Assembly: GCA_000349905.1 (NCBI GenBank)
Contig: KB722745.1
Coordinates: 407,802 to 471,801, forward strand
Direction of reading: 5' to 3'
From: Volvariella volvacea V23
Lineage: Eukaryota > Basidiomycota > Agaricomycetes > Agaricales > Pluteaceae
DNA length: 64,000 bases
The notes beneath the pieces are model-generated. The model saw only the letters and a program-made list of their open reading frames with translations. It was not told where the DNA came from and made no database searches. The translations under genes and the position numbers were made by a program. This document shows, in pieces, positions 1 through 11,400 of this stretch (the stretch's first letter is position 1; every line of letters begins with the position of its first letter).

Positions 1-120
1 ACTGCAATGACGGCAGCGTACGCGGCCCTTCTCTTCATCCCTATCCCACATTTTCCTCATAGCTGGCACGGAACCGATACTGTAACCTGCCTCGCGGTAA
101 TCGACTAATCGACCAACATC

Positions 121-1462
121 ATGTCAACTCGAACCAGTTTTCAACTTCCTGATCTCCTCAATCTAACGCGGCCATTTGAACTACGAACAAACAGGTATTG
201 CCGGGATGCGACTGAAGCCTCGGAGGCCTGGTTCATGAGCCTGGCTTCAGGCCCCGCCCCGAAACTTGCACTTGCAGCAGCGGAATTAGACGGGTTGAAG
301 TCGATCAAGGCGGGGTTGCTCGCTGCTCTGTGCTTTCCGACCGTTGATGCGCCCCAACTTAGACTGTTAACTGATGTGCTGACAGTCGTGTTCGTTGTGT
401 ATGGAAGGTTAGGGAGCGTGGGGTCTTTGCGTGAAAGTGGTTGGGAATTTGAAAGTGATGTTAGTGGAAGGAGTGGTGTGGAGATATTAGAAGAGCATGA
501 TCTCTATAAGCAGTATGTATTCTTCGGAGGCCTAGTTTCCATGTGCTCAATCCCTTATAGCCTAGTTCCACGCATATCCCGGCTCATTTCAACCAATGCC
601 AGCGAGTCGTGGAAAATGCGGTTTGATAAAGCCGTACAGTGTTATCGTTCCGCCCAATTGGCTATTTTGCGAACCAGATTTACTCGGGAAGGTGGTGGCC
701 TGGTTGATAGCCCTGATGCGGAGATATATATGCGTCAGTGGCGACGAGCTAGTGGATGGGAGTTGGTCTTCCTGCTTCTTGAACTTGCTCAAAGTTTGAG
801 GCTTCCCGATCTTAAGACGCAGGATGAAGAGAACTTGCAAGCGTTGCGAGAGGCTACTATCAGTGTTTTGTGCTGCGTTTTGGTGAGTACCCATCAATCC
901 GACCCCATGCCTGGATCTCAGCTGGCTATAGGATATTGCTTCTTTCAACGTCGCGCAATCACACGACAACACCAACAACTTAATTACAGTTCTCATGAAC
1001 GAGGAAGAGTTGGCTGTACAAGGAGCCGTAAATCACACTGGAGCACTTATCAAGCGCAACCTTGCTGAATTTGCGAAGATCGAGAAGGAGTTAATTGAGC
1101 CATCTTATGGTACAAGCTCAAGCTCGCCTTGGGATCAAGTGCAGGCTACGACGTCGGATATTGGTGATGCTTCGTCGTGTAGTCAATGGTCCTGGATACC
1201 GTTCTGGCGTTCGAAGACAGTATCACCACCTCCTTCCACTGCGCCAGAGGTATCATCTCCTTCGCCAAGTCATGGCAGCAAACGCGGTCAAGCTATTCGA
1301 TCATCTGAAACGGAGGAAGATATCCACGCGCTCATACAGCAGATGAAAGATTGCATTGTAGGGTGTGCTAACTGGATATATGAGACGGAGTTGTATTTTG
1401 GTGCGAAGGGGGAGGAGGTCAGGAGTTTTGGATGGGTATTTTTGTGCCCCAAGCAAAGTTGA
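121..1462 (+). CDS. Terpene-synthase-fold protein lacking catalytic motifs
   Basis: Two exons, 121-882 and 932-1462, giving about 430 residues. The layout matches class I fungal sesquiterpene synthases: an N-terminal LPDL segment, an R-x-N...SEAWF segment (residues 24-38), a helix where the aspartate-rich motif should sit, a Y-x-R-x-R-R-x-S-G segment (residues 203-211), an NSE-like region at the exon junction and a W...Y-F-G C-terminal segment. The acidic DDxxD/DExxD motif reads VVYGRLGS, the NSE/DTE motif reads LDIASFNVA (N and E replaced), and the usual terminal RY reads LY. A low-complexity Ser/Pro insertion lies before the last helices. Active family members cyclise farnesyl diphosphate with Mg2+; with these residues gone, catalysis is unlikely. 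The frame is otherwise intact, so this is probably a pseudoenzyme rather than a pseudogene. The fold assignment is from motif spacing only. Confidence 0.8.
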
Positions 1463-1670
1463 GTGTGCTTTGGGAGGCTGTACTACTTGTTAACTGTAAT
1501 CGATTTGTATGCCACTTGTAATGTCTTGCTACTGGCGAACATTCGCGTTGCCCCCGTGACAAAACTAACTCACGTGCTAGCGTGACACAGCGTGAAGGTA
1601 TAGGACGCGTCCCAAGTCACGCCCATTTTCTTTCTCAACGTCCAACTCATCCCCCTCGTCCACAAAAATC

Positions 1671-2979
1671 ATGCTCGAAGCAAAGCTCGCCGAAGCTGCT
1701 ATCCTCAAGAAACTCCTCGATTGTAAGCTTTCCCCTCTCATCTCACATTCCCTTCCTCATTTCAATTAGCCATCAAAGAATTGGTTACCGATGCCAACTT
1801 TGAATGTAACGAGGAGGGAGTAAACCTCCAGGCCATGGACAACTCGCACGTCGCTTTGGTATCCGTATTGCTCCAAGCAAGTGGATTCAAAAAGTACCGC
1901 TGCGATCGTCCCATGCCGTTGGGCGTCAACTTGAACAGTCTCACAAAAGTAATGAAGTGCGCCAAAGATGACGATATGGTCACTCTCAAAGCAGCAGATG
2001 AGGCAGATGTTCTCAACCTTGTCTATGAAGCAAAGCGTGAGTACATCGCCCGTTTCCCCTCCAAGGTCGCGTTTGCCGTTTGTTGACCGCTATTGGATTT
2101 AGACTCGGACCGTATCGCTGAGTATGATATGAAACTCATGGACATCGACGCGGAAACCCTCGGCATTCCAGATACAGAATACGACGCCCGTGTTACCATG
2201 CCTTCTGCCGAGTTCTCTCGCATCGTTCGCGACCTATCGCAACTGGGTGAAAGCGTTCGTATCGAAGTGAGCAAGGAAGGAGTTCGCTTTGCCAGTGACG
2301 GTGAAGCCGCCAACGGGAACGTCCTATTGAGGCAATCGGAAGGCTCTTCTGGTCGCTCGAGCAAGAAATCGAAAGCGGACGATGATGAAGAGGAAGAAGA
2401 GGAAGAGTCGAGTTCGAAGAAGAAGGCAAAGGTCAAGAAGGAGAATACGGAGGATGTTGAGATGGAGGACGATTCGGAGGAGTTTAGGCCTACTGCTGAT
2501 GAGGATGGAGAGGAAGAGCAGGATGCGGAAGATGAGGATGAGGATGGTAGCAATAAGAAGCGCAAAAAGAAGGTACGATGCATTCTACTCGTATCTGTTG
2601 TGCACAGTTGCTCACCCCTTTCTCCTTGTAGTCGGATAGTGATAAACCCTCAAAACGCGCCAAGACCAACGGCGCCTCTAAAGGCAAGAAAAAGGCATCT
2701 GAGGAAGAGGACGATGGTCCGGGAGGTGTTGTAATTGAGATGAATCAACACGTCTCTCTTACTTTCTCGCTCAAGTACCTCGTCAATTTCTCCAAGAGCT
2801 CGAGCTTGTCATCCAAGGTTCAGCTGATGATGAGTAACGATGTTCCTTTACTAGTACGTTTCTTTGCATAGTTTGATAGCGTAAATCTTGTCTGACGGTG
2901 GTCATCGCGTTAGGTGTCATATGACTTTGGTCAAGGACATATCCGTTACTACCTCGCACCGAAGATTGGCGACGATTAG
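1671..2979 (+). CDS. PCNA: PCNA sliding clamp with ~100-residue charged insertion
   Basis: Five exons: 1671-1722, 1770-2036, 2103-2572, 2632-2853, 2914-2979; 358 residues against about 260 for usual PCNA. The trimeric clamp tethers DNA polymerases and repair factors to DNA in the nucleus. Recognisable segments are the N-terminal [17 protein letters not shown], the domain-1 [15 protein letters not shown], the interdomain [13 protein letters not shown] and the C-terminal [10 protein letters not shown]. The extra residues (about 185-293) fall in one loop of domain 2, after GNVLLRQ and before VVIEMNQ. They are rich in Asp/Glu and Lys with runs such as KKKAKVKK and RKKK, and intron 3 (2573-2631) lies inside them. 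The frame on both sides is conserved, so the insertion is translated unless removed by unseen splicing. Confidence 0.95.
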
Positions 2980-3564
2980 ATTCAAGTTGAATTTCTACTT
3001 TCCTTGACTAGGAATTTTGGGATGAATCGCGATATGTTACCGTCTCGTCAGCTCATATATCCTTTTCTTGTTTAATCTAATACATAGTTAGCTCTCATCG
3101 TGTGGTCTCTTGTTTTGTGCAATGAAATGAATTTGTTTGATGCGTCGGGCTCCCTCCGATGCGCGGAGGTCCACGGATTTCTGTCGCCGTCCCCGCCTTC
3201 GCCTCCGTGAAACTTTCGGACCCGCACTTTGAACTCGGAGCGGAATCGGAAAGCCCCAAGCCAGGGGAATGGGTTAATCACACCACAGTCGTTTCGCCAC
3301 TGGCTAGGATTTTTGAGACCTTGCCAGAATATTCGAGCAGGCGGCTGCAAGCGGTCGACATGCAAAGATTTGGATTCTGGGGTGCTAATTGCTGATCGTG
3401 ATTTATAACACCGTACCGTATAGAGAAGGTGTAGCTACGAATCGTGATCATTTTTTGAGCTTTTTTAGCCTGTGTCCCCGACACTTCTCAAACCCACCCC
3501 ATCCAAATCTCTTCCTTGTCCTAGTTCCAATTTATTTCTACCCCACCCAACCTCATCGCACGAG
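2980..3564. other. Intergenic region, PCNA to ACT gene
   Basis: This 585 bp stretch should hold the PCNA 3' UTR and the promoter of the next gene. A C/T-rich tract with CCAC and CCCACCC repeats (about 3475-3560) lies directly upstream of the next start codon. Short open frames here do not resemble any family I recognise. Confidence 0.5.
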
Positions 3565-4377
3565 ATGCCTCCTCCAGCAGCCTCAGACCCTTCTATCCTC
3601 TCAATTGAAGTCCTCCTCGAGCCCTTCTTCGTAATTCAGTTCCCAACCTCGGAGAAACTCCTACCTCAGCTGCTTTCTGATATCGTCTATGGAAGTGGAA
3701 CGGAGAGGTTGTTGAGTGTTACAAGGACTAGCGAGGAAATTTCGGTTGTGGGTGAGAGTTGGAAGGATGCCCCAGAGAAGGTGAAAGGGTTTGTTAATTG
3801 GAGGTGTTTAAAAGTTAGAGGACCGATGGAACATGGTAGGTATTGGTGCTTGAAGCGTCGCTGATGCGATCGGCTTGGACTTCCTAATCTATTGGCCTTC
3901 GTGGTCTTGTGCTCTTGACCCGGCTGATTGACGCTTTTGATTGCAACAGGCTTAATTGGGGTTATGGCTGCTTTGACTGTTCCGCTGAAAGAAGCCAAAG
4001 TACCAGTCTTCACGTTATCTACTTGGTAAGTCCTATTTCTCCTGAGTGATCACCATTGGAGTTATGGTCTTTGTTGGACTGCCAAGCAAGCCCGTCTGCC
4101 CAATGCAGTGCTTTCGCAGTCCAATGCGCACCACACCCTCTTCACTTCGTTTTGCCTCCATTTCATTTTGCATTCCCGCTACTGGACGCAACTGTCGTCA
4201 TTCCTTACCTCTTTGCTTTCCTTTCTTGAGCTCGTCATTCATACTCACTATCATGATGTCTACGCATTTAATAGGAACACGGATTACATCCTCGTCCCAA
4301 TGGACCTCATAGATGAAGCCATAGAAGCATTGAAGTCTGACGGTTGGGCATTAAGCTACCAAGAATTCAAGCTGTAA
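3565..4377 (+). CDS. ACT-domain protein (ACT_7/CASTOR-like)
   Basis: Three exons, 3565-3835, 3950-4025 and 4275-4377, about 149 residues. The C-terminal half shows the small-molecule-binding ACT pattern: WRCLKVRGPMEHG, then GVMAALTVPLKEAKVP, then FTLSTWNTDYILV and an amphipathic end DLIDEAIEALKSDGW. The exon joins restore this motif exactly, which fixes the splice sites even though intron 2 is long (249 bp). Related domains occur in aspartate kinases and in the CASTOR arginine sensors upstream of TORC1; the ligand of the short fungal proteins is unknown to me. The start is the first ATG in frame. I am confident of the ACT domain but not of the function. Confidence 0.75.
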
Positions 4378-5626
4378 TAGATTTTGCAATGATTTTCACG
4401 GTTGGTTAATTTGTGTATTACTGGTTATTTTTCGGGTTTTGTGTGTTGATTGCTACCTAATAATTTTGGGTGCTGTGCTAGGTGGGATGTAATTAAATGC
4501 TTATCTGAGACTGAGTTGATATGAAGTCCACGTCGCTAGATGAACCTTATGTAGTTTCGTACAGAATGCGACCTCTATAGAGCCTGTGTTCTTGTCACAG
4601 AGCGCCAGCTGGAAAAGTCTCAAGCACAACACCAACCCAGACGAGATACAAACACGTCGGGAAAAAATCTGGTACCAGCGGGGGGTCAGATTTTCACTCG
4701 CGGGGCTTTTATCTTCGATGGATGACAACTGCTGTGCTCCCTGACAGGCTGTTGTCCCGCTTAGTTCCAGGTTTCGCCATGATGTGTCGAATTGTCACTG
4801 GCAGGTTGAGGAAATCCCCTAAACCCTATGCACGTAAACCCTTTCTGGCGGCTGGCATACGCACAGACCCTCCTTGCGCATCATGAATTGTTTGGGCTAG
4901 CCAAAGGACTCCTTCAGGCGCTGTCGTTCCAAAGTATATTAAATGAGAAGTCTGGTAGGTACCTATTTTGTATTCATTTGGCTTCTATAACCAACGCTCT
5001 ATGCATGAAGGTTGGAGGTACCCATCCCAATCAACCTTGCGATTGCCGATTGCCAGAGTAGGAAATGTCTTCTCGTGATCGGCAGGTCGATCATAGTGGC
5101 AAGTCCCAAGTTAACCACTCTGTCCAACGTTTCTCGGAGCTTCACTCAAACGTATATATTTTTTCTGCGGAGGCCGACCGTTATCAGGTATGAATATACG
5201 AATTGTGAAGCTTGTATCAGGTGCTGTAGACCTTGGGAATGCTTACACATCCTACGCTCACTACAATATGTTGATAGCTAGCACATCCCTTACCTCGGTT
5301 CTCGGGTGTACCAGAACGGGAAAAATGGGGTTGTTACATCCTCCCCAATGTTCTCTATCCTGGTTTCGAGACAGCGACAGGACGACCACCGACACTCATA
5401 AGGGTTCTTCGAATGAATATGTATTGGTAATCACTGCGGCGATAGGACCTTTATGGTATGAACTTGGAGGAATAAAGCTGTGCTATCTTTCTAGAACGGC
5501 CGGTTCTTGTACTTGAAGATAGCGAGTAGGGTATAGGGTATGTATCGTTTTTTTACTTATTGCACGCTTAACTTCATCTCATTAAATATTCTCGAGCTCG
5601 CTCAACCAAGGACTTAAATATCTATC
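4378..5626. other. Intergenic region with no supported gene
   Basis: This 1,249 bp region has only short open frames on both strands, none with conserved motifs or plausible splice partners. The part just before 5627 is the likely promoter of the NmrA-like gene. Confidence 0.45.
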
Positions 5627-7089
5627 ATGTCGCAGAAGATCAATATTTTCTTAACCGGTGCCACTGGTAGGCCTGTTCAGTGTTACTCCCCTCCTGGCTG
5701 TCGTCATTTATTTTGCGCGTCATAGGCTACATAGGCGGCGCGGTGCTTGTTAGGCTACTGGAGCACCCCAGTTCCTCCACCTTCAACATTACTGCCCTGG
5801 TCCGTAATGCAGACAAGGCGGCCAAGTTGAAAGACCTTGGTGTCAACGCTGTGTTCGGGTCTCTGTCGGATCTTGGACTGCTCGAGGAGCTTGCATCTCA
5901 AGCTGATTTTATTTTCTCCACGGTAATGGAAGGCTGCGTGCTCACATCCGGTTATTGACATTATCTCGTCTTGCAGGCAGACTCTGACAACCTTCCGGCG
6001 GTGCAAGCCATGTTGAGGGGTTCGAAGCAGAGGCATCAAGAGACGGGGGTCCTACCTGCTTTCATTCATACTGTGAGTGATCCTGCTTTTTTTCTCGTCG
6101 CATTGAACTCAACGCCCCGTATTCGCAGTCTGGAACTGGTGCGCTCCTTCTCCATTCTGATAACTGAAGTCGACTGATTGTGTCGCAATAGGCACATTCG
6201 CCGACGCCGCTAAAGGTGCATATGCCTCCGAGGTTATCTATGAAGACGACAACGTCGAACAAATCGAGGCCATGCCTCCCACTCAGATTCACAGAAACGT
6301 CGACCTTGAGATCGTCGAAGCAGACAAAGCAGGTAAGCTGTATTCATTCCGTTGCTCATGTCGAGCCAGTTTTCAATTAATACCTTATATAGGTTATGTT
6401 AGGACCTACATTGTCCTTCCTGCTACTATCTGGGGACTGGCAAAAGGGAAATTAGTGGACCTTGGGATTCAGAACCCTCACTCGCTTCAGATTCCGATTC
6501 TTATTCGTGCTGCTCTCCTCAGGGGACAGGCTGGTGTGGTCGGGGAGGGAAAGAATGTTTGGACCGCTGCGAACATTGAAGAAGGTATAAATATGCTCTT
6601 CCATTCTGGGTTAGCAACACTGATGCGTACGCACCTGGGCTAAAACCAGTTGGGGACCTCTATATCGTGCTATTCAATGCGATTCTTTCCGACCCAGTTG
6701 GTACACCCCATGGAAGGGAAGGATATTACTTCGATGAGAACGGCGAATATACCTCGTTTGAAGTGTCCAAGGCTATTGGACAAGCTTTGTTTTATACTGG
6801 AAAGTCGAAGATAGCAGAATATAACAGCTTTACTGAAGAGGAGCTGCCGAAATATTTTGGTCCCGTGAGTGTAGTTTTGTCTGTTACTCCAGATTCCATT
6901 AACTTGCCACCTTTCTGTCACGCCTGGGTGCAGTATTATTTCCTCCATGCCGCAAACACCCGCTGCAGGGCTAAGCGCGCCCGCGCACTTGGTTGGAAGC
7001 CGCAGTTGACTACGGCTGATATGCTGGCTAGCATTACCGAGGAGATAGTTGCTATTACCTCTGAAAATTCCGTGTTCAAGTATAAGTAA
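5627..7089 (+). CDS. NmrA-like NAD(P)-binding Rossmann protein
   Basis: Eight exons: 5627-5666, 5726-5922, 5977-6072, 6129-6138, 6192-6332, 6393-6584, 6650-6864, 6934-7089. The dinucleotide-binding loop TGATGYIGGAVL spans the first junction and is followed by ITALVRN, typical of atypical short-chain dehydrogenases of the NmrA/epimerase type that bind NAD(P)(H). The middle carries HTSGTGTFAD and a later LPATIWGLAKG segment; the C-terminal half (ENGEYTSFEVSKAIGQ; RARALGWKP) also fits the family. No clear YxxxK catalytic pair is visible, so it may be a redox sensor or isomerase rather than a dehydrogenase. Exon 4 is only 10 bp; skipping it would break the frame. Confidence 0.85.
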
Positions 7090-7738
7090 TGATGGATTAA
7101 GTGTGATTGGTTCTTACTGGCGTTACGTATGCCCAATCGGCCCTGAATAAATATGTTTTGAGAGCGAAGATCATCCCCTTTTGGTATTGAGAGGGATTGT
7201 GAGTTTTTGAAGTAGAACCACGCCCGATGCACTTCCTTACCCTTCGCGAAGAATGGCACATGGAATACAATTCTGTGATGATACGTATTTCATATGAAAC
7301 TATTTTCTATACGAGGTAATTAATTAGCATACTTTCCGTGGTGCCAAATGCCAGTTGGTACCAAAGAGATCTTTACGCAATCAGTTGAAGAGATGGGATT
7401 GCCTGGTTATCATCCCAAGGTAGTTTATATCCCGTATTCCGGTGCCCGAACCTTCAGTAGGAGAATTGGGACTTGCAACGCTTTACTGTTGAATTCATGT
7501 ATTCGCGTATGGAGAACTCTGCAGCGCATTCCGGAGGATGAGCGGCGCTGGATCGACTTTTGACTCTGAGATTGTCAATTGGCGAAGCACTTGGTGATGG
7601 ACTAGGTGTGAAAAAAACACTTGTCTACCAGCAAGACGAAGGTCCACGAGGTCTCGGACACGTGTCCTCCAGGTCCATGATATCCAAACTTGGTCACACC
7701 CACCACGTCAAGACACCTTGCTTAATACCCAGCTGAAC
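7090..7738. other. Intergenic region, no gene seen
   Basis: This 649 bp region presumably holds the 3' UTR of the NmrA-like gene and the promoter of SPC1. The 71-codon frame at 7348-7563 has no recognisable features. Confidence 0.45.
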
Positions 7739-8153
7739 ATGAGTCTACAGGAATTGACGGAAGGAAGGATTGTGAGTTTGCTCCGATTATCAGGCGATGC
7801 GTTGTGCTAACTAGTGCAGGATTTCGTCGGACAGCAGCTGGTGGACAGGATAGCACGCATCGTGCTGGTGGCCGCGACGGTGTGTGACACACTACGCGGT
7901 GTACTCTGTTCTCACTTGCTCCAGGTTGTGTCCTTCTTGGCGGGATTCTCGCTGCAGTCGCTGCGGGTGACGTTCAGCATCTTTGGGGGCTCAGCTGTGC
8001 TCCTTGCGCTGGTGAGTGACATGGTCTGCGGTGTTCGGTGTTGGGTCGGTTAACATCTCGAAATAGGTGGTGCTGCCGCCGTGGCCGATGTATAACCGCC
8101 ACCCGGTGCGGTGGCTACCAGCAATCGAAGAGAAGGAGAAAGAGAGGACATGA
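7739..8153 (+). CDS. SPC1: Signal peptidase complex subunit 1 (SPC12-like)
   Basis: Four short exons, 7739-7771, 7820-7879, 7925-8011 and 8067-8153, encode 88 residues, the usual size for this subunit. The order is diagnostic: a short N-terminus ending DFVGQQL, two hydrophobic transmembrane segments (about residues 19-33 and 42-62), then PPWPMYNRHPVRWLP. The PPWP-x-Y-x-x-H-P signature identifies Spc1/SPCS1. In other eukaryotes this ER membrane protein assists the signal peptidase catalytic subunit and helps stop cleavage of membrane segments. All intron phases agree (phase 0 throughout), so the model is secure although each exon is small. Confidence 0.93.
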
Positions 8154-8419
8154 TGGGGTTCTGGCGGCGGGGGTAGTCCGACCGAGGGTGACATGTAGAT
8201 ACTGTAGTTGGTGCTGGACGGTGTCTTGTTCCGGAAATGATGGGACAACACAGGACCGTTTTTTAGCTTATGTTTTTTTCCCATCGACCAAGTCTCCATC
8301 GTCCAGGCTCGCAGCGACTTGTCTTTCTGTTCTGCTTTTCGTTCTCCTCATCGACTGTGGGGTCGGGTATTTGAGTTTACGGAAGCCCTGGGATTACGAT
8401 TCTCTTGAGTCATCATTCC

Positions 8420-11400
8420 ATGTCGCCTGGCCAGTTGAACCAAGTGCCTGAAGACGTTGAATCCCTCCCATCTCCTCCCCCTCCCCCAGCGCTCGTTGCT
8501 CAGACGCCCTCCCTCCCCCAGGGCAATGCCCATAATCAAATGAACGCGGATTATCGACACGAGGACCAGGGTATTAGCAAGACCGATTACAGTTCAACAA
8601 CAAATACGCAGCACCAACACCGTGACCAACTCCAACAACAATACCAACACCACCACCACCCTCTTCCTCCTCCATCACCACGACCATCTTCACATCACCC
8701 CACAGCCCCCACCGCGCACCCCGCAGCACCCACCACCCCCGTCCTCAACGTCCATCAGAGAGCCATCCAGCCCTCTAATAGACCAAGACCTGTGTCCATG
8801 CCGCCCCAGTATTACATCCCCCAGCCCCCCTCAGCCAACACGAATGCTTACGACAGATACAACGGCGACGAATCATCTCACCATTCTTCCTCAAGACGAC
8901 ACGGGACGGGAACCGGAACCTCCGGAGGAGGCAGTGCACCACCATCTGGACGAGACGGCGGCGGAGGTGCAACTTCATCCTCGTCCCAATCCCAAATGCA
9001 TTCCCAATCTCAGTCCCACTCTCAGTCCCAGTCACATTCGCAGTCCCACTCCCAAACTCAATCCAGCAGCAGATCACGCTCAAATAGAGTTTTGGGAAAC
9101 TATACCTTGGGTAAAACTTTGGGTGCCGGCAGTATGGGAAAAGTCAAGTTGGCCACGCATAACGTTACGGGTGAAAAGGTAAATTCCGCTTGTCTCGTTT
9201 TGCTTTCCTATCCCCTCTTGCTTTCATTTCCCGTGTTGTGTTTGTAATGAGTCAAATCCTAACTGCTTTTGTCTTTTTCCTCAGCTCGCGATCAAAATTC
9301 TTCCACGGGTTCATCCAGCACCCCCTTCCGCCACAAATGGTGATGCCAACGCCAAGTCTCAGGCAGCCAAAGACGCCTCTAAGGAAATTCGGACTATGCG
9401 CGAAGCGGCATTAAGCATGTTACTCCATCATCCGTACATCTGCGGCATGAGAGAAATGATCACGCATCAGCATCATTACTACATGGTGTTTGAGTACGTT
9501 AACGGTGGCCAGATGTTGGATTATATTATCAGTCATGGGAGACTGCGAGAGAGGGTCGCCAGAAAATTTGCGAGACAAATTGGGAGCGCGTTGGATTATT
9601 GTCATCAGAACAACGTTGTTCATCGGGGTGTGTGTTATCACCGTCTTTCCGTAAATTTACTAACTCCTTGACCACCTATCCTTCTCATCTCTGCAGACCT
9701 CAAAATCGAGAATATCCTTATCTCCCAAACAGGAAACATCAAAATAATCGACTTTGGTCTCTCAAACCTCTATGATCCCATCTCGCACCTCTCGACATTT
9801 TGTGGATCGCTATATTTTGCCGCTCCGGAGCTGCTCAATGCGAAGGTTTACACAGGTCCCGAGGTTGATGTATGGAGTTTTGGTGTAGTGTTGTATGTGC
9901 TGGTTTGCGGGAAAGTACCGTTCGATGATCAGAGCATGCCGGCGCTGCATGCAAAGATCAAGAGAGGTTTGGTCGAGTATCCAGTTTGGTTGAGTCATGG
10001 TGCGTATCGTGCTTCTGCTTTTCTCGCTTTCTTCGTGGTTATATGCGTTGTCTCACGTTCTTTATCCTCTCCCTTTTGTCATCTTTACTTCCTCTTGACT
10101 CTGAATAGAATGCAAGCACCTCCTCAGCAGGATGTTGGTCACAAATCCAGCTGCTCGGGCGTCCCTTAAGGAAGTCCTCAACCACCCTTGGATGAATCGC
10201 GGTTTCCCTGGCCCACCCGAAACCCACGTGCTTCACCGTGAACCGCTGAGAGCAGATGAACTTGACAAGGAGGTCATCAAGGGCATGAAGGGGTTCGAGT
10301 TTGGGAAAGACGAAGACGTTGAGAAGAACCTGAAAGCAATTTTGAGATCAGACACGTACCTCAAAGCCGTACAATACTGGGAAAAGAAGAGAGGAGGGAG
10401 TGGCGCTCTGAATGGGTACGGAAGATGGGGGCTGGGCCTTGGGATAAGCGGCGGAGCTGGGAACGAAAGTCTATCCGGATCGACTTTGGCGATTTCGTCG
10501 TATGATGGAGGAGGGTCGTCGCCAAACAGCAAAGAGCCTCCTACGCCGTCGAAAAGGTCAAAGAGGTTCTCTGGGTTCGAGTTTTATAGGAGGAAGCTGT
10601 TCTCGCCTGCGTCCTCGCCACCGAATAGTCCTTCTACGTCGGGGAACTCGCCGCCTGGGTCGCAGCATCATATTGCGTCCAGTGGTGCTGGTGGTAGTAG
10701 TGGAGCTGGAGGAAGCGGAGGAGGATTTTGGGGGAGTGGGGATAAGGAACCTTTGGATCCCACGCGGGGGTTCCATCCGCTTGTGTCTATGTATTATTTG
10801 GCAAGAGAGAAGTTGGAGAGGGAGAAGGTCTATGGACCTGGACAGTTTGCAAGCTCGCAGTTGAGCATTCAAGAGAAGACGGGTGCGCAGCAGGGTGCTA
10901 CGGCTACAGGCACTGTGATGGTTGGAGGAGCGGGAGCAGGGGAGGAGGTACAGAAACCGCATTATTCGTCGCCGGCTGCTGGACATCCTTCAGCTTCGCC
11001 TGTTGCTCCTCCTGCTGTGGCCAACGCTGCTGCGACGACAACGTCGACTACGTCTTCGGCAACGCCGAGAAAGGATCCTATCAAGGCAGATTATTCAATG
11101 CCCCTTCCCAGATTGCCTGTTCCGGAGACGTCGCATTATTCTGGAATGTCGTATGACAACACAGTTCCTTCACCTACTACACCCTCGTTCGCGCATCATG
11201 GTCCTGCACCTCCTACTCCGACTGCTCAAGTACACCCACACACTGGGTTCCATCCTCAGCCTAGACCTAGAGATCCTGGATTGCCTCCCCCATCGCCTTC
11301 TGCGGCTGTTTCTGCTCAGTTGCAGGCACAAGCACAAGCACAAGCACAAGCACAAGCCCAGGCAAACGCCCAGGCCCATGCACAGTTGATAGCTGCTCAA

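Noticed and set aside
2023..2583. 186-codon Ser-rich minus-strand frame
   Set aside because: It mirrors the GA-rich codons of the PCNA insertion and has no independent features.
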